Assembly (NCBI GenBank): GCA_002238825.1 | Contig: MPNC01000010.1 | Coordinates: 59,765-123,764, forward strand | Reading direction: 5' to 3' | DNA: 64,000 nucleotides | From: SAR202 cluster bacterium bin87 | Lineage (GTDB): Bacteria > Chloroflexota > Dehalococcoidia > Lucifugimonadales > UBA3495 | Shown here: one piece after another, positions 26,560-35,262 of the stretch | Numbering within the stretch: position 1 is the stretch's first letter | Layout: every line of letters starts with the position of its first letter | The notes under the pieces: model-generated | What the model saw: only the letters and a program-made list of their open reading frames with translations | The model's database searches: none | What the model was told of the DNA's origin: nothing | Made by a program: the position numbers and the translations under genes

Positions 26560-27060
26560 CTAAACTTTAAACTGCGCAACGCGTAGGGAAGCGCGTTTTT
26601 CTGGTGCCCAGAACGGCCGCGTTGAGGGCGCTGATGTGCCAGGGGTAGAGCTCACGGCAAACCGCGCTCTGCCGTCGGCAGCATAACGCCGCAAACATCC
26701 TAACTGAGATATGTAACGGCCCAAATCAGTACCGAATTCTGGATTTCGCACGAGTAGAGCGATGGTCGATGAACCCCAATCGACCATTTTTCACCACGCA
26801 TATTCTGGGGCCTGTTGACATTCGGGTTGGCAGGGCATACGGCGATGTCTGGGGCACCTCCCGATAGCGGGAAAGACTCATCCGATCGCTCCCCGTGCAG
26901 GCCGATTATACTACCGGTCACGGACACCCAAGGCCTCGCTTTCTTCGAGAACATTGCGAACGCGTGGTATCTGCTGATGATGCCTGTAAATCGTCGTGAC
27001 GTTTTCCGTCTCAACTGCTCTACCAGCCCGAGTTTGCACGACCCTAGGACAACACATCCG
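26560..27060. other. Intergenic region, no gene seen
   Basis: Open frames on both strands lack codon character and ribosome-binding sites. The right end is the promoter region of the HicAB operon. Confidence 0.5.
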
Positions 27061-27082
27061 TTGACAACAACACTGATGTTGT
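27061..27082 (+). promoter_or_regulatory. HicAB promoter with operator palindrome after the -35
   Basis: TTGACA at 27061-27066 is followed directly by ACAACA-CTGA-TGTTGT (27067-27082), a perfect 6-bp inverted repeat. This fits an autorepressor site inside the promoter, likely for the HTH of the HicB-like antitoxin. The -10 is weak. Confidence 0.55.
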
Positions 27083-27097
27083 GCATCCTAGTAGAGA

Positions 27098-27286
27098 ATG
27101 AACGCACGAGAACTGCGACGCTGGCTCCGCCACCAAGGCTGCACCTTCCATACCCATAAGGGAGGCAGCGGACATCTTACCGTCAGGCTTGGTGACCGCA
27201 CCAGCCAGTTGCCGATGCACGGCGGCGGAAAGGAGTTAGGGCGGGGCCTCGTTGCGAAAATCAAGAAGGATCTGGGGTTGGATTGA
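27098..27286 (+). CDS. hicA: HicA-like mRNA interferase toxin
   Basis: 62 residues with the compact dsRBD-like HicA fold pattern: NARELRRWLRHQGCTFHTHK, then GSGHLTVRL with the catalytic His26, and the tail MHGGGKELGRGLVAKIKKDL that closes the family. HicA cleaves mRNA and is neutralised by HicB. Its TGA overlaps the hicB ATG (ATGA at 27286). The toxin-first order is usual for HicAB. Confidence 0.88.
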   Translation: MNARELRRWLRHQGCTFHTHKGGSGHLTVRLGDRTSQLPMHGGGKELGRGLVAKIKKDLGLD

Positions 27287-27738
27287 TGCTTGCCTATCCG
27301 ATTACTCTGACCGACGACGACGGAACTATCCTGGCGACCTCGCCGGACTTCCCTGAACTCACGACCTTTGGAGACGACCGGGCGGAGGCCCTGGCCCGGG
27401 CGGTGGATGCGCTGGAAGAGGCGATTGCGGCCCGCGTTCACGACAGGAAGGATATCCCCCAACCCTCCCTGGGCCAGACCTACGCGGTGCTGCCGACACT
27501 GACCTCGGTGAAGGTGCTCCTTTACCGGGGAATGCGAGAACAGGGCATTGGCAAGGCGGAGCTGGCCCGGCGGCTGGGATGGCACCTGCCCCAGGTGGAT
27601 CGGGTGCTGGACGTCCAGCATCGCTCGGGGTTGGAGCAATTGGACACGGCCTTGGGAGCCATCGGACAACGGTTACACGTTACCATGGCCATTTCGGCTG
27701 GAGTTGCGGTTGGAGAAGATGATGCCAGCACGAATTAG
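27286..27738 (+). CDS. hicB: HicB-like antitoxin with C-terminal HTH
   Basis: 150 residues from the ATG at 27286, coupled to hicA by overlap. The N-terminal degraded-RNaseH-like HicB domain reads YPITLTDDDGTILATSPDFP, ELTTFGDDRAEALARAVDAL. The C-terminal helix-turn-helix region reads GIGKAELARRLGWHLPQVDR, VLDVQHRSGLEQLDTALGAI. HicB binds and blocks HicA and represses the operon, which agrees with the palindrome at 27067-27082. Confidence 0.88.
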   Translation: MLAYPITLTDDDGTILATSPDFPELTTFGDDRAEALARAVDALEEAIAARVHDRKDIPQPSLGQTYAVLPTLTSVKVLLYRGMREQGIGKAELARRLGWHLPQVDRVLDVQHRSGLEQLDTALGAIGQRLHVTMAISAGVAVGEDDASTN

Positions 27739-27776
27739 CGACAGCGGCAATCGCCGGAAGACGTAGGAGAAAGGGA

Positions 27777-28035
27777 TGAATCAGCAACCAGACCTCACCC
27801 CGGCGGCCCTTTAAGCCCGAGTGTCCAGCGACCGCCAGGACGTGGACCTCTCCGTCGCTGCCCAGCTGCCGGCACTGAGGGACTACGCCGAGAAGAACGG
27901 CTACCTGGTGGCCCGCTAGTACATCGACGAGGCTGAGAGCGGACGCATCGCCGACCGCACGCAGTTCCGTAAGATGCTAGTTGAGGCATCCCAGCCCGAC
28001 GCCCCCTTCCAGGAAATCCTCATTCGACGGACATA
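27777..28035 (+). pseudogene. Serine recombinase (resolvase), N-terminal fragment with two stop codons
   Basis: ATG at 27777 with AAAGGG upstream. The reading MNQQPDLTPAAL then meets TAA where the family has Tyr before ARVSSDRQD (the catalytic Ser is in VSS). It continues LSVAAQLPALRDYAEKNGYL, VAR, then TAG in place of a Glu-type codon, then YIDEAESGRIADRTQFRKML and APFQEIL. It ends at the IS5-like insertion at 28036. Two nonsense mutations plus truncation show it is dead. Confidence 0.85.
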
Positions 28036-29102
28036 GAGCCTATCCTAATAACCCAGCGGCACTGAAAGTGATCAGAGCGCAGGCGAAGTGCAGAAAGGCG
28101 ATGTAGTTTTCGGGGGACTTGTCCCAGCGTACCAGGATGCGCCGGAAACGGTTCCGCCAGCCGTGAGTGCGTTCCACCACCCAGCGGCGCGCCCTGAACC
28201 CAGCCTCCCGCTTGATGGCCTTCGCCTCCTCGCCGCGACTGCGGATGTGGGCGGTGAAGCCGAACTCCTCCAGAGTGCGACGCACCTCGTCATAGTCGTA
28301 GCCCCTTCGGTCAGACGCTCCACCATCTCCTCGGTTTCCTGCCAGAGTGCGGCGCACTTCGTCATAGTCGTAGCCCCCGTATCAAGTACGGGGCAGGCTC
28401 TTGTCCAGGCACATCCCCTGGGGTTGCTCCAGAGTGGGCTCAGGACGCGCTATCACCACACTGTCCAGGGTCGGCCGCACCAGCTTCAAGTCGTGGCGGT
28501 TGGCTCCGTCCACCGCCACACCCACCGGAACGCCCTGGGCCTCGGTCAACAGGCTGCGCTTGACGCCCCGCTTACCGCGGTCGGTGGGATTGGCGCCGGT
28601 TTTTCCCCACACCCAGAGGCGCTTTGGTCATGGCCCCGTCCATGCTCAGCCAACTCCAGTCCAGACCTTTCAACTCGTCATAGCGTTCCAGTCCGACCCG
28701 CCACAGCTCCAGGAACACCCCAGCGGCTACCCACTGCTGAAAGCGCAGATGCGCCGTGGACCCGGAACAGATGCCGGTGGCGTCCAGGGCCTTCCACTGG
28801 CAGCCGGTGCGCAGCACGTAGAAGATGCCGTTGGCGCAGGTGCGGTCGGGAACCCGGGGCCTGCCGCCGCCGAACCGATGGGTGTTCACATGCTCGGGGA
28901 TCAGTGGCTCCAGCGCTTCCCAGAGTTCGTCGGAGATCTGGAAACCGCCGGTGGTGGGATTGGTCTTGACAGCAGGGCCAGTCCGTTTCGGACGTGGCGG
29001 CTTGGGGTCTTTCGTCTTGCTCATTGCGCCAGTCTAACGACAGCCCCAGATGGTTCGCCTTTACTGGCCTGACAAGTTTCAATCAGTTATTAGGATAGGC
29101 TC
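28036..29102 (-). mobile_element. IS5-family (IS427-like) insertion sequence
   Basis: A perfect 17-bp inverted repeat GAGCCTATCCTAATAAC bounds the element (28036-28052 and 29086-29102), flanked by TA on both sides as target duplication. Length 1067 bp. It carries a two-frame transposase on the minus strand. It inserted beside a recombinase relic and at the 3' end of a membrane protein gene, whose last codons now lie in its right repeat. Confidence 0.92.
28040..29024 (-). pseudogene. IS5-like transposase, frameshifted and with an internal duplication
   Basis: The first frame (29024 to 28572) encodes FQISDELWEALEPLIP, FGGGRPRVPDRTCANGIFYV and the first catalytic Asp in WSWLSMDGAMTKAPLG. A run GGGGAAAAA near 28608 marks the shift into the second frame (KTGANPTDRGKRGVKRSLLT, Asp in GVAVDGANRHDLKL). 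That frame stops after MCLDKSLPRT. A third stretch holds GYDYDEVRRTL twice, about 90 nt apart, then FGFTAHIRSRGEEAK and the catalytic Glu in WVVERTHGWRNRFRR. The duplicated segment and the stop break the gene even if the first shift is programmed. Confidence 0.8.
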
Positions 29103-29474
29103 TAACTCCATCTGGCATGAAGGGCACCACAGTACCGTGTCGAATACCTTCGAACCAACCCAACGCCAATGCAATTCCACGCCAAACATCTCGCATGTAG
29201 TGGGGCGAACAGCAGCAGGACCTGACAATGGTAAGCGCCTAATGCAGGCAATCAGAGAGAAGGTTAGCACCGCAAATACACACTCCAACAAGAGCAAAAC
29301 CCAGCCAGGTGTAGCGTGCTTGCCTGCGAGAACGCTCCAAGACCCGTTGGGCAACCATATAATCGCCTCTATAGGACGTTGCCACGTAGCCGGGTATGCG
29401 GCCGCCAACGTAACGTACGCGGCAATCACACCGGCAGCTATCCAAAATTTCGTGTTGGCTAACGTTCTACGCAT
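29079..29474 (-). CDS. Membrane protein with C-terminal zinc-ribbon-like end, 3' truncated by IS5
   Basis: 131 residues. Two transmembrane segments (FWIAAGVIAAYVTLAAAY; GWVLLLLECVFAVLTFSLIA) are followed by a soluble tail with WCPSCQMELEP. The last residues (ILITD) and the stop are read from the IS5 right repeat, so the original C-terminus is lost. A Cys-x-x-Cys near the break suggests a zinc ribbon whose second half is gone. No family recognised. Confidence 0.5.
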   Translation of the reverse strand: MRRTLANTKFWIAAGVIAAYVTLAAAYPATWQRPIEAIIWLPNGSWSVLAGKHATPGWVLLLLECVFAVLTFSLIACIRRLPLSGPAAVRPTTCEMFGVELHWRWVGSKVFDTVLWCPSCQMELEPILITD

Positions 29475-29671
29475 TCGTCTTTACCTACCGCAAGGCGACA
29501 GCAGAAATTTTATCATTCGTTCACTCCTTAACCCTACATGCGTCGGAAACGGCCAAGATTGCTCTGGCATGCGCCGAAAACGATCCACACGGTCCAGTCC
29601 GTTTTGGCGGTAGTGTCTCAGTTTGAGATTGGGCTAGCTTACTTGGTATCACATCGATTGATGGCGCTATC

Positions 29672-29836
29672 TCACAAACTGGCGGAATACGCCACCATCG
29701 CCAATATCCAAACGACGATGACGGCAAATACTACCCACAACCCTGCCGACACCCAGCGGTCGGCCAGCGAATGACCCTCACCCCAAAGGTAGCCGGCGCA
29801 CAGGACCCAATGCAGGACTGCAACTAACCTGTTGAC
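29672..29836 (-). CDS. Small two-helix membrane protein, hypothetical
   Basis: 54 residues from the ATG at 29836, preceded by GGAGG at 5 nt; earlier in-frame ATGs at 29851 and 29878 have poorer sites. Helices NRLVAVLHWVLCAGYLW and GLWVVFAVIVVWILAMVAYS. No family recognised. Confidence 0.45.
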   Translation of the reverse strand, partial: VNRLVAVLHWVLCAGYLWGEGHSLADRWVSAGLWVVFAVIVVWILAMVAYSASL

Positions 29837-30016
29837 CATCAGGACCTCCATCAGCTTGCAGCCTTCCCTGACCACCACGCGGCTGATAAACTCGGAGTAA
29901 TATAAAACGCAAAACGCGCAGCGCGAACGGTGGGCAAGCGCGGAACGTTCGCTTTGACTGACAGGCTCCCAAGTCCGGAAGCGATAGTATCAGCAGCTTC
30001 CGGACATTGGCGATAA

Positions 30017-30047
30017 CACCTCCGGCGTCGATTGCGTCCCGGAGGTG
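30017..30047. promoter_or_regulatory. 9-bp stem hairpin upstream of small acidic protein
   Basis: CACCTCCGG and CCGGAGGTG enclose a 13-nt loop. It lies about 95 nt before the acidic-protein ATG and could be a leader structure, or a terminator for material on its left. Confidence 0.4.
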
Positions 30048-30142
30048 CTTCTATGGACAAGCCAAATCTCATTCGGCCTCAGATTGGCGATGTTCCCCGC
30101 CATCAGCGCAACAACAATCCTCTAAACCAGAAGGAGACGATC

Positions 30143-30328
30143 ATGCCGCGAGGCGGAAACGGCGACAACCGCGCGAACCAAATGAACCCGAACAACGACG
30201 CCTACTGGCAGTCGCGCGGGTTCGACGGACGCCCTGAAGACGACGATTGGGATGACGACGATGAAGAGACGGTAACTACGCCAGGAACCGATCAATCAAC
30301 TTCGCAACCGCAAAACCCGGGCCAATAA
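30143..30328 (+). CDS. Small acidic, Asn-rich hypothetical protein
   Basis: 61 residues from the ATG at 30143, with GAAGGAG 8 nt upstream. The N-terminus is PRGGNGDNRANQMNPNNDAY; the middle is strongly acidic (RPEDDDWDDDDEETV) and the tail is Gln/Ser/Pro-rich. It appears disordered. The good ribosome-binding site is the best evidence that it is real. DNA-mimic or inhibitor proteins can look like this, but nothing specific supports that. Confidence 0.5.
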   Translation: MPRGGNGDNRANQMNPNNDAYWQSRGFDGRPEDDDWDDDDEETVTTPGTDQSTSQPQNPGQ

Positions 30329-30455
30329 ATCCAACGGGACAGGATTAACTCCTGCCCCATAACTTACAGCTGGACATACCGAGGAGATCGGTCCGGCCAC
30401 TCGGAGCGCAAGAGAAAGGCCCCGTTGGTTCCTTTCTCGAAAAGTTGCCCGAATA

Positions 30456-30689
30456 GTGGACTTTTCGGGCAGCTGCCGGACTTTGTGGGTAAAAAAGAGT
30501 TTTCGGGCAAGGCCCTACAGGCGCCGTTACCTGGACGAAGCCGTCTGGGAACCGGTGGATACTGGCGTGGTGGAACGCGCGTTGAGCGATGTGTATCGGG
30601 ACGTGTCGCTGGCCATGGATTTCCTGCGCGAGGCGGGAAGGATCCGCACGCCGGCCGCGATGTTCGAGGCTGAACCATGGTGCGGTTGA
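30456..30689 (+). pseudogene. Coding fragment, C-terminal part of an unknown protein
   Basis: From about 30500 the plus strand reads RRRYLDEAVWEPVDTGVVER, ALSDVYRDVSLAMDFLREAG, RIRTPAAMFEAEPWCG and stops. It looks coding (helical, charged pattern) but lacks a start and upstream domain. The preceding 100 nt hold AT-rich repeats of TTTTCGGGCA. Probably the tail of a lost gene; family unknown. Confidence 0.3.
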
Positions 30690-30717
30690 CCGGCAACAAT
30701 GCCGCTGCGGATGGCTG

Positions 30718-31944
30718 CTACACCCAAGGTCTTCGCTTGGAGAATGCCTTGGCGGACTCGGGGGTGGGCAGGCCGCGTTGCTCCAGGAGCATCAGGGTGA
30801 GGCGGCGGAACTCCTCCCGGTCGTGGCCGGTGATGACGGCCTGCTCGTGGGCCTCGGAGATGGCCACGGGATAGCCCAGGCCCAGCTGGCACTGTTTCAC
30901 GAGCATGGCGTGGCTGAGGGCCAGCAGTTCGGGGTCCTCGGCCAGCCAGTCGGGGATCTCGACCCGGGCGATCTCGGAGCCGCCGCCCAGATAGTAGAAG
31001 TGGCTCCACTCCTGGCCGGTGGCCAGGCCCAGGGCGAAGCGGGTCGCCAGGTGGCTGGAACGGTAGAGGGGCGAGCGGTGACCCGGCTCCAGCAGGAGCT
31101 CAAAGAGCTCCCGGTCTTCGAAGCCCGCGGCGCCGTCGCAGGACGCCAGGTCGGAGCGGCGGGCGGTGCAGAAGCGGTTGCAGTTGGCGTCACCCTGGTC
31201 GCAGAGCACGAGGCGGACGGCGCCGGCCACCTCGGTGGTGCGGGGCCTGGAGGTGTAGGCGGCCACGGCCACGGGGCGACCGTCGGTGGACGCCGCCCGC
31301 AGGCGGGCCAGGGCGGGCTGTAGGCGGTCTCCGATGAGCATATCGGCGACGTAGCGAGGATACTGGCCCCGCTGCAGGTCCCAGAAGGCCAGAGTGCCGT
31401 CCAGCAGGGCGAGTACCGGCCGATCGTCGGGCAGGCTTTCGACGGCGTCGGCCAGGCGTTCCACCTCCCGCACGGTGCGTAGCGCGCCGAGCAGGGGACC
31501 GGCGATCAGGGTCTCGCCGCGGGTCCCGTCCGGAGAGCGGAGGTACAAGTCGGCGTCATCCACGGCGAGGGCGGGCTCGCTGAACAGCCGGCAGCCGAAA
31601 TCATGCCCGTAGGTGATGATGCAGCCGCCCAGGTTGATGAGGTGGCAGCGCAGGGGCAGGTGGCGGTCCACGTCGATGTGGGAGCCGTCCACGGACAGCG
31701 CGACCCAGTCCTGGGGAGCCTCCGGCGGCGGCCGGCTGCCCAGCAGGCCCTCGGGGCCGGAGCGGGCGGAGATGTAGGGCCGGCGGCCCACCGCGGCGGT
31801 GCGGAAGGCGGCATCGGCGGCGGGTATGTCGAGAGCCCGCTCAACGGCGCCGTCCAGGCGGTGGGCTCGGGTGCGTGCGTCGGACACCACGCCGTCCAGG
31901 GTGGACAGCAGCTGGCGGGTGGTCAGGCCCAGGTCCAGCGCCAT
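30718..31944 (-). CDS. nurA: NurA-domain nuclease
   Basis: 408 residues from the ATG at 31944; a TTG 13 codons earlier (31983) is in frame. NurA features: VALSVDGSHIDVDRHLPLRC with the Mn-binding Asp of motif I, VLALLDGTLAFWDLQ with the second conserved Asp, and the C-terminal YPVAISEAHEQAVITGHDRE block with conserved His. In archaea NurA is a 5'-3' nuclease that works with the HerA translocase in DNA end resection. No herA is present in the window. It follows the DUF5679 gene on the same strand, probably in one operon, and is divergent from the winged-helix/NYN pair. Confidence 0.85.
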   Translation of the reverse strand: MALDLGLTTRQLLSTLDGVVSDARTRAHRLDGAVERALDIPAADAAFRTAAVGRRPYISARSGPEGLLGSRPPPEAPQDWVALSVDGSHIDVDRHLPLRCHLINLGGCIITYGHDFGCRLFSEPALAVDDADLYLRSPDGTRGETLIAGPLLGALRTVREVERLADAVESLPDDRPVLALLDGTLAFWDLQRGQYPRYVADMLIGDRLQPALARLRAASTDGRPVAVAAYTSRPRTTEVAGAVRLVLCDQGDANCNRFCTARRSDLASCDGAAGFEDRELFELLLEPGHRSPLYRSSHLATRFALGLATGQEWSHFYYLGGGSEIARVEIPDWLAEDPELLALSHAMLVKQCQLGLGYPVAISEAHEQAVITGHDREEFRRLTLMLLEQRGLPTPESAKAFSKRRPWV

Positions 31945-31966
31945 GATGATTGATGAATACGTTCGG

Positions 31967-32131
31967 TCAGGGGAGAACGCCAATGCGGAACTTTTTGGTG
32001 CCGCACTCGGTGCAGGTGGAGCGGGTGGCGGGCCGGCCGTTCTTCATGGTGACGGCCTCGATGTCCTTCGAGCCGGTCTTGGCCTTGCACTTGACGCAGT
32101 AGATCTCCACGGCTTCGGAGGGGGTGGTCAT
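31967..32131 (-). CDS. DUF5679-type zinc-ribbon protein
   Basis: 54 residues. Two Cys pairs, YCVKCKAKTG and CTECGTKKFRI, form a zinc ribbon, with AVTMKNGRPATRSTC between them, as in DUF5679. GGAG precedes the ATG at 32131. It lies directly upstream of nurA; the alternative TTG start of nurA would overlap its stop. The family is common in Chloroflexota and has no assigned function. Confidence 0.8.
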   Translation of the reverse strand: MTTPSEAVEIYCVKCKAKTGSKDIEAVTMKNGRPATRSTCTECGTKKFRIGVLP

Positions 32132-32261
32132 GGATGAAAACTCCAGCATGGGGTGACATAATTCTAACGCATGACGCCGGAGCACCGGCGGCCCCGCCGT
32201 CGGGCGGCGACCCCTGCGGCCTGACTGGGGAGAGGCGAGTGAGCGTAACGGAGTGATCGGC

Positions 32262-32804
32262 ATGACGAAAATGAGCGTGGAGATCGAGGGCAGCGTTGAC
32301 GAGGTGATCGGCGTTCTGCGAGAGCTCGGTATCGCAGGGCGCCAGGCAACCGCGGGTGATGCTGAACGGTCAACGGAGAAACCTGCGGCTGGCGTCGGGG
32401 AGACCGCGCCATCGGCCGGTGCGCAGGGAACGGCGGCAGCCAACGAGATATCTCCCGAGGAATGGACGGAGACGCTGGCCCGAGATTTCCTGTCCATGCT
32501 ACAGCCGGCTGCCCGGCAGATGGCGCTGCACGTCTGGCGGGCTGGTGCCTCGGGCATCCACCGGAGTGCCCTGTGCCAGCGTACGGAGCTGACGCAGGGG
32601 GAACTGCGCTCGCTGGTGATGCGGATGGGCCACGTGCTGGCAAGGCTCCAGCGGGAGCGGAGGATGACCCTGTCCCGGCCGTTGGCGGCCAACAGCCCGC
32701 TGCAGAGCTATTTCGTCGACGCCGATTTCGCCGCGGTGGTGAATGCGCAGATGTTCGGCGATGGGATGCCGGACCGGCTGGCTGCTGGCGCGGAGCGCCC
32801 CTGA
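32262..32804 (+). CDS. Hypothetical protein with helix-turn-helix-like C-terminal half
   Basis: 180 residues from the ATG at 32262 (ACGGAG 8 nt upstream; a GTG three codons earlier is in frame). The start TKMSVEIEGSVDEVIGVLRE resembles a short regulatory helix. An Ala/Gly-rich linker follows. Residues about 90-140 (MALHVWRAGASGIHRSALCQ, RTELTQGELRSLVMRMGHVL) have a winged-helix pattern. It precedes the NYN gene by 42 nt in the same direction, so the two likely work together. Function unknown. Confidence 0.6.
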   Translation: MTKMSVEIEGSVDEVIGVLRELGIAGRQATAGDAERSTEKPAAGVGETAPSAGAQGTAAANEISPEEWTETLARDFLSMLQPAARQMALHVWRAGASGIHRSALCQRTELTQGELRSLVMRMGHVLARLQRERRMTLSRPLAANSPLQSYFVDADFAAVVNAQMFGDGMPDRLAAGAERP

Positions 32805-32846
32805 CGGGTTACCTTCGTTGGGTGCGTGGTGACGGGGATCGCTGAG

Positions 32847-33691
32847 ATGAGTCAACAGGCCCGGGCGTCCTGATCGCCATCGACTGGGAGAGCATCCGGC
32901 GCGGCGCGCAGCTCTACCAGCGCAACGTCGGGCCGGCCGAACTGTGCCGGGCTGTGCGGGCTGTGGGCGGCATCTTCGGCGAGGTGGCGGGCGGCAAGGC
33001 CTTCGGGGACTGGAAGCTCCGTGCCGATGACGGGCGGGAGTTCATCGAGCACGATATCGTCCTGTATCACGCGCCCCGCATCGACGCGGGGAATGACCGG
33101 ACGGAACCGGCCGTGCTGCTGGAGGTCTACGAGTGGATCCGGGACCGTGAGGACTGCGGCACGGTGATCCTGGGCTCGGGCGACGCCGGCTACCAGGCGC
33201 TGGTGGACCGGGCCCGGCTCCACGGGCGGCGCATCGTGCTGTGCGCCTTCAGCCGGTCGGTGTCCACTGACATGCTGGCCACGGTGCCGTTCTTCCCGCT
33301 GGAGGTCGAGCTGGGCATTCGGACGGCAGAGCACGGCGACGTCAACGTGACACCCTCGGTGGTCCCAGAGGTCGACGACCCAGACACTGAGGATGCGCTG
33401 GAGCGGTTCGTCCGGGAGATGCACCAGTTGGAGGGCCGGCTGAACTTCGTGGGGTACAGCATGCTGTGCAGCCAGTGGATGCTGGAGTGGGGGATGGGGT
33501 GGAACGAGCAGGAGTGTCGGAGGCTGATCGACCAATACCAGGATGCGGGGATCGTGGAACGCCACGAGGTGGCCAACCACCACAATCCCGATTGGCCCAT
33601 GTCCGCCATACGGCTGGTGCGCGCCAACGAGACGATGCGCGGTGCGCTGGGGTTCAGCGACGGGCCCGTATCAAAGCCGGTCCCGGTGTGA
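32847..33691 (+). CDS. NYN-domain (PIN-like) ribonuclease, start region shifted by one frame
   Basis: The main frame reads VLIAIDWESIRRGAQLYQRN (first catalytic Asp), VILGSGDAGYQALVDRARLH with the GSGD motif, and RRIVLCAFSRSVSTDML: the NYN/LabA-type nuclease fold. A winged-helix-like C-terminus follows (MLEWGMGWNEQECRRLIDQY, QDAGIVERHEV). This frame has no ATG, GTG or TTG before residue VLIAID: an in-frame TGA lies just before, and CTG at 32870 is the only near start. The ATG at 32847 with GGGGA upstream is in the next frame and stops after eight codons. A one-base change, a -1 slip or CTG initiation is needed. NYN proteins degrade RNA, often in defence or RNA turnover. Confidence 0.75.
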
Positions 33692-34109
33692 TGATGGTAC
33701 CGGAACGGGGAGTCAGATCGAGGGTCTCCTGGGTCTCGTTGTGAGTGCGGATGGCGCTTACGGTGGTGTAGCGGGCGTAGGTCATTGCGTTCACCGGTGC
33801 GGGCCTGGCGCCGGTGGTGGGCCGACAGCGCGTCCAGGAAACGCTGGGCCGGTCGGCAGTCCAATGGCGGGGAGCTTCCAGGGTGGCAGATTACATATAC
33901 GAATTCTGCGAAAAGCCGGCAGCGGCAGCGGCAGCGGCAGCAGCTTCGCCCCGAACGGCGGCGGGAGCCGGTGGGCCAAAAGTGGCAGAGTTGGGCGCAA
34001 TCTCTGCCATCGACCATCTGGCCAGCGCTATCGAGCCTGTGGACAAACCGCAACCCTGCTGATTAACATTAATGAAGCCGATCATCCGAAGCCAACCGGG
34101 AGGAATCCA
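33692..34109. other. Intergenic region with a GGCAGC hexamer run
   Basis: No supported gene. About four tandem GGCAGC units lie near 33918-33942. The minus strand around 33780-33880 has transposase-like wording (RPAQRFLDALSAHHRR), but it is too short to assign. Confidence 0.4.
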
Positions 34110-35026
34110 ATGGAACTACGCGACGAAATCAAGGATGTGATCCTACTCGCGGCCCAACGGATTCTCCGTAACACGATAGGAGACCTCTCCCCAGCCGAGG
34201 AAGCGAAATTGCGGGCCAACGTGGAGGGCCGGATCCCCCTATACACCGAACGCTATCCAATCCTGGGGCTCCCGACCGAGCTCGAAGCCGTGGCCGACGC
34301 CGGACACGCTGCAGCAGTCGCCACCAACGCGGCCATAAAAGGGCAACGCGGAATACCCAACTTGGGTTGGGACGACGAACTTGGCAAGTTCCGCACTCCC
34401 ATCACCGACCAGTGGACCGACGCAATTCGAGAAAGCGCAACTGAAGCTGCTGAAAAATACTTCCGTAAGGCCTCAACATACTTCGAGAAAAACCAGCGCG
34501 AGCCAGCTACAGAATGCCTATGCAGCGCGATAATCTGCTCGATTGCCGCCACCGCCGCACTGTTGGGATGGCCGCACCGAGACCGTGACGACGACCTCAG
34601 AACCGTGGTCGCACTCGCAACCGGTTCATTACCGGCCGAAGGCGAAAGCGTTTACAAGCTACTGCAGTCAGCCTCCCAGCAGGGCCAGGACCTCAACAGC
34701 GCCTTCGCAGCCGCGATGGGTCAACCGCATGCCGTACGCACCGGAGCCTATCAAGACGCGGGACGAACGAACCCTGATCGCAGTCGCCGCGATAAACGAA
34801 TGGCCGTGCCAAGGGCACAGCGGTTATGCACAGCGGTTATTTTGAAGTAGCCAGGCGCCTGACGGAACAGCAGCCTGACGTATCTTGGCAGTCCGACATA
34901 GCAGCGGCCGACCAATTGCACCGACACTTCTACAATCGTAACCTGAGTCCCGGCGAACTCGACAGCAGACGGTTGGCTGCGCAACACGCTCTCCACAGGG
35001 CCATCGCATCATTGCCAACCCAGTAA
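34110..35026 (+). pseudogene. Hypothetical helical protein, frameshifted twice near its 3' end
   Basis: A strong start (GGGAGGA, ATG 34110) opens a frame reading ELRDEIKDVILLAAQRILRN and continuing to 34850. From about 34735 the next frame reads better (EPIKTRDERTLIAVAAINEW, PCQGHSGY). A 13-bp tandem duplication (GCACAGCGGTTAT twice, about 34815-34840) then shifts it. With one copy removed, GHSGYFEVARRLTEQQPDV and the rest to the TAA at 35024-35026 join in one frame. I infer an original protein of about 295 residues, now broken. Without the correction the 34110 frame gives 246 residues. No family recognised. Confidence 0.5.
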
Positions 35027-35262
35027 TTACCGAAAGAACGACCGTCCTTCCCGCCAGCTCAACGGTGGCAGATATTGCGCCGAACTCTGCCATTGTAGAA
35101 TCGGAGGCGCGCGCTCACCCGTCGGCCAGCCCGGGCAGTTTGCCCGGCTGACGGGCTGGTGCGAGACATACCTGGCCCACGCGGCGTGCGGCCGTCACGC
35201 TGGTGCAATCCGGTTTCCCACGATCCCGTCCCGAGCAGGTCCATCAAACTGGAGGCGAGCCC

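Noticed and set aside
26700..27159. Overlapping frames on both strands before HicA
   Set aside because: No start signals or recognisable sequence; the region is better explained as a promoter-bearing spacer.
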